37,217 nt of DNA, from positions 1 to 37,217 of the forward strand of contig JAHFKW010000004.1 of the NCBI GenBank assembly GCA_023245145.1. Reading direction: 5' to 3'. Of the stretch, positions 20,503-28,609 are shown in pieces. Origin of the DNA: Candidatus Staskawiczbacteria bacterium (GTDB lineage Bacteria > Patescibacteriota > Minisyncoccia > Minisyncoccales > Staskawiczbacteraceae). Position 1 is the stretch's first letter; every line of letters starts with the position of its first letter. The notes beneath the pieces are model-generated. The model was not told the origin of the DNA. It worked only from the letters and a program-made list of their open reading frames with translations, and did no database searches. A program made the translations under genes and the position numbers.

Positions 20503-20881
20503 CCCTCGAGAAAAAAGTGACGGACGACATGAACGGCAAAAAGAAATCGTTGTGGAACAGCTTAAGAAAACACCTATTGTAAAACTGGTATGCGAGAAAG
20601 CCGGCATCGGTAGAACCACGTTCTACCGATGGCAGGACGAAGATGATGAATTTAGAAAAGCCGTCGATATGGCAACCCTAGAAGGAAAACTAACGATTAA
20701 CGACATGTCAGAATACCAACTCCTTTCCTTAATTCAGAGCAAACACCCTTCAGCCATTAAATACTGGCTTGAGCACCACCACCCTGATTACTTAAAGAAA
20801 GGTCGTATCGAAAAAGAAGACCCAGGGCCCAGCGTAATTATCCTGGGCGACGAAGAAGATGACTCCAAAAAAGACACTTAA
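20492..20881 (+). CDS. Terminase small subunit-like helix-turn-helix protein
   Basis: This 129-aa protein has a clear HTH at 28-52 (TPIVKLVCEKAGIGRTTFYRWQDED), a form seen in phage TerS proteins of the phBC6A51 type, then a helical middle (FRKAVDMATLEGKLTINDMSE, HPSAIKYWLEHHHPDYLKK) and an acidic tail. It sits between the methyltransferase (11-bp overlap) and the large terminase (23-bp overlap). Its probable role is recognition of the packaging site on phage DNA. A plain transcriptional regulator is the alternative. Confidence 0.8.
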   Translation: MASNPREKSDGRHERQKEIVVEQLKKTPIVKLVCEKAGIGRTTFYRWQDEDDEFRKAVDMATLEGKLTINDMSEYQLLSLIQSKHPSAIKYWLEHHHPDYLKKGRIEKEDPGPSVIILGDEEDDSKKDT

Positions 20882-22244
20882 CTTTGACGAACTCGCCCAC
20901 TTTACTCCAAAGCAAAAAGAAGCCAGTAGGGCCGTAAAAAAGTTTCGCTTTGTATTGTTTGGTGGCGCCATGGGTGGCGGAAAGTCCTACTTTCTACGTT
21001 GGCAACTCATTTATATGCTTCTGTCATTTCATCAGCGAGGCATTGATGGTGTAACAGTTGGTTTGTTCTGTGAAGATTACACCAACCTCAACGATCGCCA
21101 ATTATCAAAAATAAAAGCAGAATTTCCTGCGTGGCTAGGAGAATATAATTCTAGCGAACATAACTTTACTCTAAAAAAACGCTGGGGCGGAGGAATTATT
21201 GCTTTTAGGAATTTAGATGACGTATCAAAGTATCAGTCAGCTGAATTTGCAGTGATTGCGGTAGATGAGCTAACTAGAAACAAGGAGGAAATATTCAACG
21301 TGTTACGAACCCGCCTCCGCTGGCCGAAAGTTCCGGACACCAGATTTATCGCGGCTTCCAACCCTGGCGGAATTGGACACGAGTGGGTAAAAAAGCGATG
21401 GCTTGATGGAGTGCATCACGCAAATGAGAAAGAACCTGACCAATTTATATGCATTCCTGCTCTTCTCAAAGATAATCCTCATATTGACCCCTCCTACCTC
21501 GCCCAAATTGAGAGTATCCCTGACGAGAAAAAAAGAAATGCATATTTAAACGGTAATTGGGATATTTTTGAGGGGCAGTATTTTACCGAGTGGGATAAAA
21601 CCAAACATGTGGTTAAACCTTTTGAAATTCCCTACTCATGGTTTCGCTTTCGATCCATTGATATGAGTGGGCGGAATGGCACTACTTCATGCCACTGGTA
21701 CGCAATAGACCACGACGGTACGGTTTGGGTTTATCGCGAATACTACGCCAGCGGGTTAGACTCAGACCGCCATGCTATAAAAATTAATGAGTTAAGTAAA
21801 GATGAGGAATACAGATATACTACATTTGATAATTCTGCCCTGGCGCAACTGGGCTTACCAGAAACAACCTACGAAATTTATTGGCGACATGGGGTTGAAC
21901 TAACGATTCCGTCGATGAAAAATAGGATTATGGGCTGGGACATCGTGCATCAATATCTGCGCTGGGATGAAAAAAACGAACCACGGCTAAAAGTATTTGA
22001 TACCTGCCCAAATATGATTCGCACCCTACCCATGCTTATCCATGACGAGCTGCATCCCGAAGACGTGGATACCAGGGGCGAAGATCACGCCGCCGACGAA
22101 TTGCGATATTTTTTGCAAACCTTGCGGGAGCAAAAAACACCACGGCCACTGAATGCAGTACAAAAAAGAATGATGCAAATACGGAGGTTGCACGGGCTGG
22201 ATCCAAGCGAAGGACTTTATCCCGAAAGTAACGAAACTAGTTAA
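20859..22244 (+). CDS. terL: Phage terminase large subunit
   Basis: This DNA-packaging motor has 461 aa. ATPase part: Walker A FGGAMGGGKS (34-43), Walker B FAVIAVDE (130-137) and coupling motif AASNP (165-169). The nuclease part begins RFRSIDMSGRNG with Asp268 and continues WYAIDHDGTVWVYREYYASG, the RNase H-like fold; later GEDHAADELRYFL provides the last acidic residues (HAxDexRY). All key motifs are present, so it is likely intact. Yet no portal, protease or capsid gene follows: the next gene is convergent and unrelated. This points to a truncated prophage, a satellite, or a mobile element that keeps a packaging enzyme. Confidence 0.93.
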   Translation: MTPKKTLNFDELAHFTPKQKEASRAVKKFRFVLFGGAMGGGKSYFLRWQLIYMLLSFHQRGIDGVTVGLFCEDYTNLNDRQLSKIKAEFPAWLGEYNSSEHNFTLKKRWGGGIIAFRNLDDVSKYQSAEFAVIAVDELTRNKEEIFNVLRTRLRWPKVPDTRFIAASNPGGIGHEWVKKRWLDGVHHANEKEPDQFICIPALLKDNPHIDPSYLAQIESIPDEKKRNAYLNGNWDIFEGQYFTEWDKTKHVVKPFEIPYSWFRFRSIDMSGRNGTTSCHWYAIDHDGTVWVYREYYASGLDSDRHAIKINELSKDEEYRYTTFDNSALAQLGLPETTYEIYWRHGVELTIPSMKNRIMGWDIVHQYLRWDEKNEPRLKVFDTCPNMIRTLPMLIHDELHPEDVDTRGEDHAADELRYFLQTLREQKTPRPLNAVQKRMMQIRRLHGLDPSEGLYPESNETS

Positions 22245-22263
22245 GACAGCTTTCCTTAAAAAT

Positions 22264-24693
22264 TTAAAATAATACTTTGTATCCCTCAAAGTTTTCTGGT
22301 TTTTCGTATTCAAATCTTTCAAAGAGATGAATGCGCACTCGCTCTTTTAAATGTTCTCGCTGCTCTTTTTCGTCTCCAATTTCCTTAAGCCAAGTAGGCG
22401 GACTCTTAATGAAAAACTCCATCAGTTCACTATTTTCAGAAAAGGCTTGAATATCCATATAGAAAATATCTTCAATAAATTTTTCATTCTCACTTCCATT
22501 TAGTGGCGATAGCTGAATAAGCTTTCCCATCTTTTCTTTGTTGAAAATTAGAACCTGCTTGTCGACTCTTTGGTGATAAGTCTTAAATACAGGAACGAGC
22601 TGCCCATTCAAATCATACCAGCCATCAAATCCTTCTATCGTTAGTTGTTTAATATCTTTATTCCACTTTGGCCTATATTTTTTTGAATCTTCTAGAAATT
22701 GCCATATAGCAGTGCCGGTTGCAAAAATTACGATATTAGCCGGATCCTCAAAACTTAAAAGAGTAGATTCAAAGCTTTCTCTTGGAATTTCTTTACAATT
22801 TCTTGCAATGTCATCAAGGAGGTATGAATTTTCTCCAGAAGATAAGTCGTGACCATAATTTTCACCCCATCTGCCAAAACTAACATTCCATTCATCAAAA
22901 AAAGCAGCTTTATCATCCACGATATTCACTCCAAATCGCTCTTTTTTTCCGGGAATCTTTTCTTCTATTTTATTATCGTAGGATTCCAGATAATTAATAA
23001 AAATGTCTCTTAAAATCGCCCCTGTATAGAAGCTATCCATTACTTCTTTTTTGAATTCCTTGACTTTGGTTTGACTAATAGTTATTTCCTTGTGTTTTGT
23101 AGAAATTTGTTTAGTGGCTTCCTCTTTGACTCTTTTTAAAAATGGTACCAGTTTTTTATCAAAAAGTTCATCAATTTTACTCCTATCAAAACCAATTTCA
23201 GAAAGTAAATTTACGTCTTGCTTAAGATCATTAGCCATTACAACTAATCCATCTATAGAATATTCTATATTACTGAGGTTGTGTATATGCAGTTTTGGCA
23301 GACTATAATTCTCTACTTCCTGACACCCGCCGGCTCCGTCTACTGAAAAACCCTTTAGGGCACGGAGAAGTAATAATAAAAAGTATTGTTTATTGTATTT
23401 TTCACTGCCATGGTGGCCTTCCCAAAAATCCATGTTTTTATTGGACGGATTTTCTTTAAAATAGGATTTTATTACATCATTGAGTGTTCTTGGATTCACG
23501 TCATGTCCAAGCCAAGAAGCATCGGAATCTAATGGCTGTTTATATTCCCATAAGTATTTTATATAAGAATACTTTTGCTTAAAGAGAGAGTAAATACCAA
23601 TAGCAAATACAACTTCTAAAAGATTTTTATACTTAAGTTGTAAAGTTACAAAATCTATTATTTCCTCTTCAATCTTTTGAGCGCTCTGCTTTTGACTTTC
23701 GCCAATATTCGGCTCAACTATTCTTTTTAAATTTTCAAAACTTTCTAACCATGCCTTCAGCTCTTCTTGACTGTTTATGTCTTTCTCTGAATCAGTTAGT
23801 TCTGTAGCTTGTTTTTGAATATCGTGTTTTTGATTAACCTCATTGTATTTTTTAGTATCACTCTCTAAAAGAAGATGAGTATAATTCCAGACCTTACCTT
23901 CATTGTAGTCTGATATGTGAACGCCATCCACCAGCGTGGAAACTAAAGAATGGAAAAGAAATGTTCTACCCTCGGATATAATGTATCTAATAATTGATAA
24001 AAAATAATTGTTAAAAATACTGAGATAAGAGAGATTAAAATCTTTTGTCGTACTCCGACGCAACCCATTAAAAACTATATCTGTGTACCAATTAATTGCT
24101 AGCGAATAGATGGATGGACCAATAGTATTAGAATCACCACTTTCTTTAATGGCTTTATATGCCATCGAACTTGTTAATCTTAAAAATTGTTCAACAAAAA
24201 GCTGATTATCGGGCTCCTGGGAAATTTCGGCAAGTAAACTATTTAAATTATAGACTACATATCTACTTATTTCATAGTTACTATTTTTTATCGCTGCTTC
24301 ATATATCTTCTTATAAGAGTCCAAAAACTGGGTTAATCCCCTTAACTCTCGGTCTGGCGTAAATCCTAATAAAAGACCGGCCTCTTTTTTCAGATCTTCC
24401 ACGCTTTTTGTTTTACCATCTATCTCCGCACTTTGGTTTTTATTAATAGGAACAACGTATCTATTAAAAAAATCAGCCGACCATAATAAAGAGTCAAACT
24501 TTTCAGGATTATCTTTTTTTAATTTTAAAAATTGATTAAAGATTTTTCCAAATTCTTTGATAATATCTGAAACCGTTTCATTATCTCCTCTTTCTACTTT
24601 TACCAAAGCGATATTTACCATTTTTTCCAAAGCAAAAAGCCAAAGGTTGCGCTGCTCAGTAATTGTTTTATTTTTGGAAAATATCCTGAACAT
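22264..24693 (-). CDS. Large protein of unknown function paired with a membrane protein
   Basis: This 809-aa, mostly helical protein has no membrane segment or signal peptide. I do not recognise a family. Visible: helical repeats over about 1-380 (for example RNLWLFALEKMVNIALVKVERGD, in which residues recur every few turns as in TPR-like solenoids), a charged stretch near 290-320, WLGHDVNPRTL near 395, DFWEGHHGSEKYNKQYF near 420, and a C-terminal globular part (about 580-809) with GRWGENYGHDLSSGEN, NIVIFATGTAIWQFLEDSKK, FDGWYDLNGQLVPVFKTYHQ. The ATG overlaps the 3' end of the 186-aa membrane-protein gene by 26 bp in another frame, so the two act together or are a split single protein. Defence or sensing is a guess from its place in an accessory block. 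Confidence 0.8.
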   Translation of the reverse strand: MFRIFSKNKTITEQRNLWLFALEKMVNIALVKVERGDNETVSDIIKEFGKIFNQFLKLKKDNPEKFDSLLWSADFFNRYVVPINKNQSAEIDGKTKSVEDLKKEAGLLLGFTPDRELRGLTQFLDSYKKIYEAAIKNSNYEISRYVVYNLNSLLAEISQEPDNQLFVEQFLRLTSSMAYKAIKESGDSNTIGPSIYSLAINWYTDIVFNGLRRSTTKDFNLSYLSIFNNYFLSIIRYIISEGRTFLFHSLVSTLVDGVHISDYNEGKVWNYTHLLLESDTKKYNEVNQKHDIQKQATELTDSEKDINSQEELKAWLESFENLKRIVEPNIGESQKQSAQKIEEEIIDFVTLQLKYKNLLEVVFAIGIYSLFKQKYSYIKYLWEYKQPLDSDASWLGHDVNPRTLNDVIKSYFKENPSNKNMDFWEGHHGSEKYNKQYFLLLLLRALKGFSVDGAGGCQEVENYSLPKLHIHNLSNIEYSIDGLVVMANDLKQDVNLLSEIGFDRSKIDELFDKKLVPFLKRVKEEATKQISTKHKEITISQTKVKEFKKEVMDSFYTGAILRDIFINYLESYDNKIEEKIPGKKERFGVNIVDDKAAFFDEWNVSFGRWGENYGHDLSSGENSYLLDDIARNCKEIPRESFESTLLSFEDPANIVIFATGTAIWQFLEDSKKYRPKWNKDIKQLTIEGFDGWYDLNGQLVPVFKTYHQRVDKQVLIFNKEKMGKLIQLSPLNGSENEKFIEDIFYMDIQAFSENSELMEFFIKSPPTWLKEIGDEKEQREHLKERVRIHLFERFEYEKPENFEGYKVLF

Positions 24694-25228
24694 AACCTTT
24701 TAGTTTAGCAAGAAATAATTCATCAGTTTGCGTAGTATATTTCTCAACCAATTTAATAAATTTATAAAAAATTAACATATTAATAAAAAACCAAACTAGG
24801 ATAACCCATAACAGGCCTGAGTTTTGTTCGTCTGAAAAAATAAGAAAGATTGTGATTGTAATATTTGATAGGAAAAGTAAATACTGTATTTTGTATAGTA
24901 TTTCATTCGTAAAAAGCTTTGCAATCTCTTGGTCTCTATACCTCTCAGCGGCCCAACTGACTACCTGCAAGGTTATTGGAATTGATACGCCAATCAAAAC
25001 TCCTTCAACAGCCATCGCATCCGATAAGAAGCCGGTATTGGGTTTTATAGAAATTAGCCACAAAAACAACTGTGGAACGAAAACTGATTTTGGAAGAGTG
25101 TGATTAAGTAATACATGCACTTTAAATAATCCAAGCATGTAGCCAGAAAATAACCCCACCAAAAAACCAACTATTACTTGGAATTTTCTTAAGACGATAA
25201 TACCCCTTAACCAACTTGAAATTTTCAT
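24668..25228 (-). CDS. Integral membrane partner of the 809-aa protein
   Basis: This 186-aa protein has about four membrane segments: 12-34 (VLRKFQVIVGFLVGLFSGYMLG), 69-92 (AMAVEGVLIGVSIPITLQVVSWAA), 113-129 (YLLFLSNITITIFLIF) and 135-160 (LLWVILVWFFINMLIFYKFIKLV). A conserved-looking cytoplasmic loop AERYRDQEIAKLFTNEILYK lies between segments 2 and 3, and a cytoplasmic C-terminal helix leads into the overlap. The whole could be the membrane half of a bipartite sensor or effector. No channel or enzyme motif is recognised. The stop falls at an A5 run, so a frameshift fusing it to the next gene cannot be ruled out. Confidence 0.75.
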   Translation of the reverse strand: MKISSWLRGIIVLRKFQVIVGFLVGLFSGYMLGLFKVHVLLNHTLPKSVFVPQLFLWLISIKPNTGFLSDAMAVEGVLIGVSIPITLQVVSWAAERYRDQEIAKLFTNEILYKIQYLLFLSNITITIFLIFSDEQNSGLLWVILVWFFINMLIFYKFIKLVEKYTTQTDELFLAKLKGYVQDIFQK

Positions 25229-25279
25229 GATTTCAATAATTTATCTCACTTTACAATAAAAAGCACTATTCGTAAACAA

Positions 25280-25298
25280 AAACCGCATGGTGCGGTTT
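25280..25298 (-). terminator. Terminator after the 187-aa gene
   Basis: AAACCGCA and TGCGGTTT form a perfect 8-bp stem with a 3-nt loop; on the minus strand the sequence continues TTTGTTTACG. Confidence 0.75.
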
Positions 25299-25337
25299 AG
25301 TCATTGCCCATCTAGGCGATTCCCCTTTTCTCTTTTT

Positions 25338-25901
25338 CTATTCATTCATTAACACTTGTTTTTGCGCTTCAAAATCGGCGACTGATGCAGTATTAGAAAT
25401 TGCGTCAATTCTTACCAAATTACCGCTACTATCTTTCTGGGCAATGTAACTTAATATATATTTATTCGTAAGGCTATCCTTAACAAACATTTCCATATAG
25501 TCCGCCTTTTGACTACCAAAAAATCCTCCTGCGTAAAGGCAGGTATTAAGCCTGCTGTTATAAGAATAGCTTGGATTGAAAACTAATATTTTGCCTAAAG
25601 AAATAACTAGATTTTGATACATTTGCTCCCCCACTTGCTGGCAGTTTAATTTCACGGGCAAATCGGGTATGAAAGAATCTTTTTTAACTTCGTTTTTAGT
25701 TACCGTGGGTTTTTGCGGAACATTTTCTACCTTCTCAACGCTTACGATGTCTTTCCTATTATTCATGTATTCAGAAATGTCTTTTTGTTCTGTTGGTTTC
25801 GGTAATAAAAAGGAGAAATAATAAATAAGATAGATAACCAGCACTAGTGCAAGTATCAAGATTCCTAATTTAAACCAATTGTCTTTTACAAAGTTTTTCA
25901 T
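25338..25901 (-). CDS. Membrane-anchored extracytoplasmic protein, unknown
   Basis: This 187-aa protein has a short basic start, one membrane segment at about 11-32 (LGILILALVLVIYLIYYFSFLL), a Pro/Lys/Val-rich linker (35-75), and an exposed domain with CQQVGEQMYQNLVISLGKIL and NTCLYAGGFFGSQKADYMEMF; Cys87 and Cys120 could form a disulfide, which would suit the DsbA-like enzyme encoded at 6-7 kb. C-terminal KDSLTNKYILSYIAQKDSSG reads as strands. I do not recognise the family. A 13-bp element, AAAAACGCTATGA, covers its start codon and is repeated upstream at the start of a 36-codon ORF. Confidence 0.7.
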   Translation of the reverse strand: MKNFVKDNWFKLGILILALVLVIYLIYYFSFLLPKPTEQKDISEYMNNRKDIVSVEKVENVPQKPTVTKNEVKKDSFIPDLPVKLNCQQVGEQMYQNLVISLGKILVFNPSYSYNSRLNTCLYAGGFFGSQKADYMEMFVKDSLTNKYILSYIAQKDSSGNLVRIDAISNTASVADFEAQKQVLMNE

Positions 25902-25916
25902 AGCGTTTTTTTAATA

Positions 25917-26027
25917 TTATTTCTGGTTGGTAACAAAAAGCCCACCACCAGTTTGGCCTTGCGGCCCATACAAGTTTCCCTGTATGACGCTATGAACGCT
26001 CCCTGATGATGGGATCTTTATGTTCAT
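25917..26027 (-). CDS. Possible 36-aa Gly-rich mini-protein
   Basis: The frame opens AACGCT-ATG, the same leader as the following gene, and encodes MNIKIPSSGSVHSVIQGNLY then GPQGQTGGGLFVTNQK, ending 15 bp before the 187-aa gene. An in-frame ATG at 26048 would add seven residues. The peptide is Gly/Gln/Ser-rich. The DNA also folds strongly, with inverted repeats across the frame, so the signal may instead be a structured leader. No Shine-Dalgarno sequence is seen. Confidence 0.35.
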   Translation of the reverse strand: MNIKIPSSGSVHSVIQGNLYGPQGQTGGGLFVTNQK

Positions 26028-26066
26028 AGCGTTTTTAGCCATACCCATAGGGAATCTATGGGGTTA
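25970..26066 (-). promoter_or_regulatory. Structured leader region with multiple hairpins
   Basis: Perfect dyads: ACGCTATGAAC/GTTCATAGCGT (25987-25997 and 26022-26032) with an inner TCCC/GGGA; CCCATAG/CTATGGG near 26,044-26,062; CATAC/GTATG near 25,969-25,986; and GGCC-GCAA-GGCC near 25,955-25,966. The stems surround the start of the 36-codon ORF. I do not match it to a known riboswitch. Confidence 0.45.
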
Positions 26067-26166
26067 GGCAATCATTATTAAATTGTAGGTTTATGATAGC
26101 TTAAAAAATGATAATTGTGTAGTCTTTTTACCAACAGTTTACTGATTCCACCATTCGAAAATATAC

Positions 26167-26199
26167 AAACAGGGAGTGCGTAATGCACTCCCTGTTTTT
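26167..26199. terminator. Strong bidirectional terminator
   Basis: AAACAGGGAGTGC and GCACTCCCTGTTT form a perfect 13-bp stem with a 5-nt loop and T5 on the plus strand. It ends the 192-aa gene and hence the exporter-sigma region. Confidence 0.9.
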
Positions 26200-26235
26200 C
26201 TTTGTTAATTATATTGCGATTTTTTTCTAAGCTAT

Positions 26236-26775
26236 CTACTGAGCAGGAGCGATTGGTGTTTCACTTTCGAGATGCCCCATTTTGTGACCGAATCCAAAGC
26301 CTCCATGTCCCCTGAATCCTCCACCAAACATGAGATACTGCAATGGAATACTGTTATCAGTTGCCCATTGTTTTAGAGAATCCATTTGGGTTTTCATAGC
26401 AGCTTGAATTTCTGCTTTAGTTTTACCCTGTAAGCTGGCTTTGAAAGTAGCTTGTTGTGCCTCAAGTTCAGCTTTTTTGGCGATGATCAATGTTGCCTGA
26501 GCTTGAGTTAACTTACCATCAGTAACCGCTTGGTTAATGCGATCGGTTTGTTTTTGCTGCATCTTTACTTGCATTTGAGTTCTTTGATCATTAAACACCT
26601 GCTGAACATCTGCAGGATTTAAATTGAACTTTGTAGCAATAGCATTAACTAGATTGCTCATTGGGTTTGAAGTTCCCGTAATTGAAGCGGCTGAAACACT
26701 ACCAACAGCGATTACTCCTGCCGTAGCGACTGCTACGACTGGTAAGATTACGTATAAAAGATATTTTTTATTCAT
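26236..26775 (-). CDS. Secreted DUF2680-like protein
   Basis: I use the ATG at 26775 because it gives a standard signal peptide (MNKKYLLYVILPVVAVATAG, cleavage near VSAAS); an ATG at 26814 would add 13 polar residues ahead of it. The mature part is helical: NLVNAIATKFNLNPADVQQVF, then QKQTDRINQAVTDGKLTQAQA, the pattern of DUF2680-type proteins (short alternating helices with L-x-x-A-V-x-x-G-K-I-T-x-x-Q), and a Gly/His/Phe-rich tail (GGGFRGHGGFGFGHKMGH) that might bind metal. It lies downstream of the ECF sigma and its membrane partner and may be a member of their regulon. Confidence 0.8.
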   Translation of the reverse strand: MNKKYLLYVILPVVAVATAGVIAVGSVSAASITGTSNPMSNLVNAIATKFNLNPADVQQVFNDQRTQMQVKMQQKQTDRINQAVTDGKLTQAQATLIIAKKAELEAQQATFKASLQGKTKAEIQAAMKTQMDSLKQWATDNSIPLQYLMFGGGFRGHGGFGFGHKMGHLESETPIAPAQ

Positions 26776-26847
26776 TTGATTTTTTGTATTATTGTGTGAC
26801 GACCTTTCACCCATTATTACAACTCAAACTTATTTTTATTTCAAATT

Positions 26848-27594
26848 TCATCTTGGCATGGGGCGTCTCATCATTCCTTTGCGCGAAGAGAAAAAATTGG
26901 AATCCTCGTCTATTTTCCTCAATACATTAGCTTGTATAGTATCACCTTTTCTTTCCCCGATAACTAACACCTTATCATCTTCGCTAAGATCTTTTTTCAT
27001 CACATCACTAGTAACAACACTTAGCGTTTCTCCGTTTGGAGTTTCCATAGTAAAACCATCGCTAGTAATTTCAATAATACTTCCGTTGTGAAAATTATGA
27101 AATCTGGGAGCACCGTACCCACGATAAAGCTGTCCAATCAATGGTAATCTGCCTTCGCGAGCATTATGAAATAGGCTTGTATGAAAAGGACTAAAGCCAA
27201 TAATAAAACCTGTAATTAACACTATACCTATAATTCCAAGCAGAGAATACACCACCGGTCTTTTATAAACAAAAGAAACATGTTTAGCAAACACCTCCAA
27301 TACGATAACAAGTACTCCGGCAAGAATAATCAATAGCCAAGGCAAAGAACCTAATAATATCCTCAAGCCAAAGAAACCAAAACCCGGAAGAAATACTAAC
27401 CCGCTCACCCTTAAAGAAAAAACTATGAAACTAATAAGATAGATAACAAATAAAAACAAAACGCAAACACCCAGGGCGAATAAAATCGCCCTCATTACAA
27501 AATACGATCTGGATTTCATCTTTATCTTTCCCTCCTTGATCTTATCCAGTATTTCATTCCCTAAAGTATTGTTGTTATTTTTATTGGTTTCCAT
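26848..27594 (-). CDS. Membrane regulator, probable anti-sigma partner
   Basis: This 248-aa protein has a cytoplasmic N-terminus (1-30, ILDKIKEGKIKMKSRSYFVMR) followed by four membrane segments (about 33-60, 66-84, 86-108, 117-138), and an extracytoplasmic OB/DUF5666-like part (GSIIEITSDGFTMETPNGE, KKDLSEDDKVLVIGERKGD) ending in basic residues. Its start overlaps the end of the sigma factor gene by 14 bp, the usual arrangement for an ECF sigma and its membrane-bound anti-sigma. Similar proteins with an IxxGxIKMRPR-type start occur beside ECF sigmas in Patescibacteria (from memory). The classic zinc anti-sigma motif is absent. Confidence 0.75.
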   Translation of the reverse strand: METNKNNNNTLGNEILDKIKEGKIKMKSRSYFVMRAILFALGVCVLFLFVIYLISFIVFSLRVSGLVFLPGFGFFGLRILLGSLPWLLIILAGVLVIVLEVFAKHVSFVYKRPVVYSLLGIIGIVLITGFIIGFSPFHTSLFHNAREGRLPLIGQLYRGYGAPRFHNFHNGSIIEITSDGFTMETPNGETLSVVTSDVMKKDLSEDDKVLVIGERKGDTIQANVLRKIDEDSNFFSSRKGMMRRPMPR

Positions 27595-28162
27595 AGTGGT
27601 ATCCTTGTTTTTGAAACATGAATTTTAACATTTCTTTGGCCCGCTTAATTCTTACTCCTACCGTAGCAATAGGAATCTGCATAATTTCGGCAATCTCCTT
27701 GTAGCTAAATTCCTCTAGATAATACAGGGCTACTGGTTCCCTATACTTATCCTCCAATTGATCAAAACATCTGTCTATTATTTCTTTCATTTCCCCTTGG
27801 TCTATCTGGCGATTAATGTCATTACTATTTTTAGCGTATTGAGGAAAAAATACATCTAAGTCAAAGAGTGGTAAAAAGTTTCTCCGCTTGTTTTTCTTGA
27901 ATGCATTGACTATTTCATTGTGAGCAATGCGGTATAACCAAGAAGAAAACTTTCTCTTTATGTCAAAACTATTAATGTTAATATATGCTTTCGTAAGAAT
28001 TTCCTGAACTACATCTTGTATATCTTCATGACGATAAAGTACTTTGCTGGCATAGCGCATCATTTTCTTTTCATATCTTTCAATGAGGATACCAAAAAAT
28101 TCAACCTTGCCAGATTGAACCAAAGAAGCGACATCTTCATCGTTTTGTTCGAAATTATCCAT
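27581..28162 (-). CDS. ECF-type RNA polymerase sigma factor
   Basis: This 193-aa protein has region 2 at about 20-95 (FGILIERYEKKMMRYASKVL, DIQDVVQEILTKAYININSF, FSSWLYRIAHNEIVNAFKK) and region 4 at about 130-185 (IDRCFDQLEDKYREPVALYY, FSYKEIAEIMQIPIATVGVR, IKRAKEMLKFMF). Length and layout are those of the RpoE/ECF group. It sits downstream of the DUF5666 gene and the exporter operon and overlaps its membrane regulator. It probably controls this operon in answer to envelope stress or a toxic compound; the target promoter is not recognised. Confidence 0.95.
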   Translation of the reverse strand: MDNFEQNDEDVASLVQSGKVEFFGILIERYEKKMMRYASKVLYRHEDIQDVVQEILTKAYININSFDIKRKFSSWLYRIAHNEIVNAFKKNKRRNFLPLFDLDVFFPQYAKNSNDINRQIDQGEMKEIIDRCFDQLEDKYREPVALYYLEEFSYKEIAEIMQIPIATVGVRIKRAKEMLKFMFQKQGYHYGNQ

Positions 28163-28178
28163 ACCTTAATATACCATA

Positions 28179-28604
28179 CTACTGTCCATTACCTGCCGAA
28201 GGCTGAGGTAGTGCGGGTCTTAATTGGATTGATTGAGCGGTAACACTCCCATCAGTGTTCGTTTTGCCATTTACCATAACCGTTTTGCCAACCGTAAGAT
28301 CAGTTAGGGTTCCTGCAACAAATTTACTAACTTCGGTGCTGTCTGAATAAAATATAATCCTTGAACTGCCATCTCTCATTTTTATGGTCATACTTTGGTC
28401 ATCCTTAGAAATAATATCACCGGAAATAAAACTTGCTCCTGCGGCGAATCGGCTATTTCCACCAGCTCCATTTCGCATTCCAGTCAACCCTGCTCTTTGT
28501 GCCGACACTTGGCTGGTTTTATACAACATACCTCCATAAAAAGCCCCTCCCCCAACTACCGCCAAAGAAACAACGAAAATAATAATCTGTATTTTTTTAT
28601 TCAT
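28179..28604 (-). CDS. Exported DUF5666-like protein
   Basis: This 141-aa protein starts with a membrane anchor or signal ([24 protein letters not shown], 5-28), then a Gly/Asn/Arg-rich linker, and a small beta domain: [68 protein letters not shown], matching the DUF5666 pattern (G.I.s.d..s.ti....G and L..Gd.V.v.G....dGs..A..i). It starts 6 bp after the MacB-like gene. Possible role: accessory periplasm-side component of the exporter or sensor for the sigma system. Confidence 0.8.
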   Translation of the reverse strand: MNKKIQIIIFVVSLAVVGGGAFYGGMLYKTSQVSAQRAGLTGMRNGAGGNSRFAAGASFISGDIISKDDQSMTIKMRDGSSRIIFYSDSTEVSKFVAGTLTDLTVGKTVMVNGKTNTDGSVTAQSIQLRPALPQPSAGNGQ

Positions 28605-28609
28605 ATTTT

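Noticed and set aside
25955-26066. Known riboswitch upstream of the 187-aa gene
   Set aside because: Several stems are clear, but I could not match conserved cores of fluoride, preQ1, SAM, guanidine or other familiar classes.
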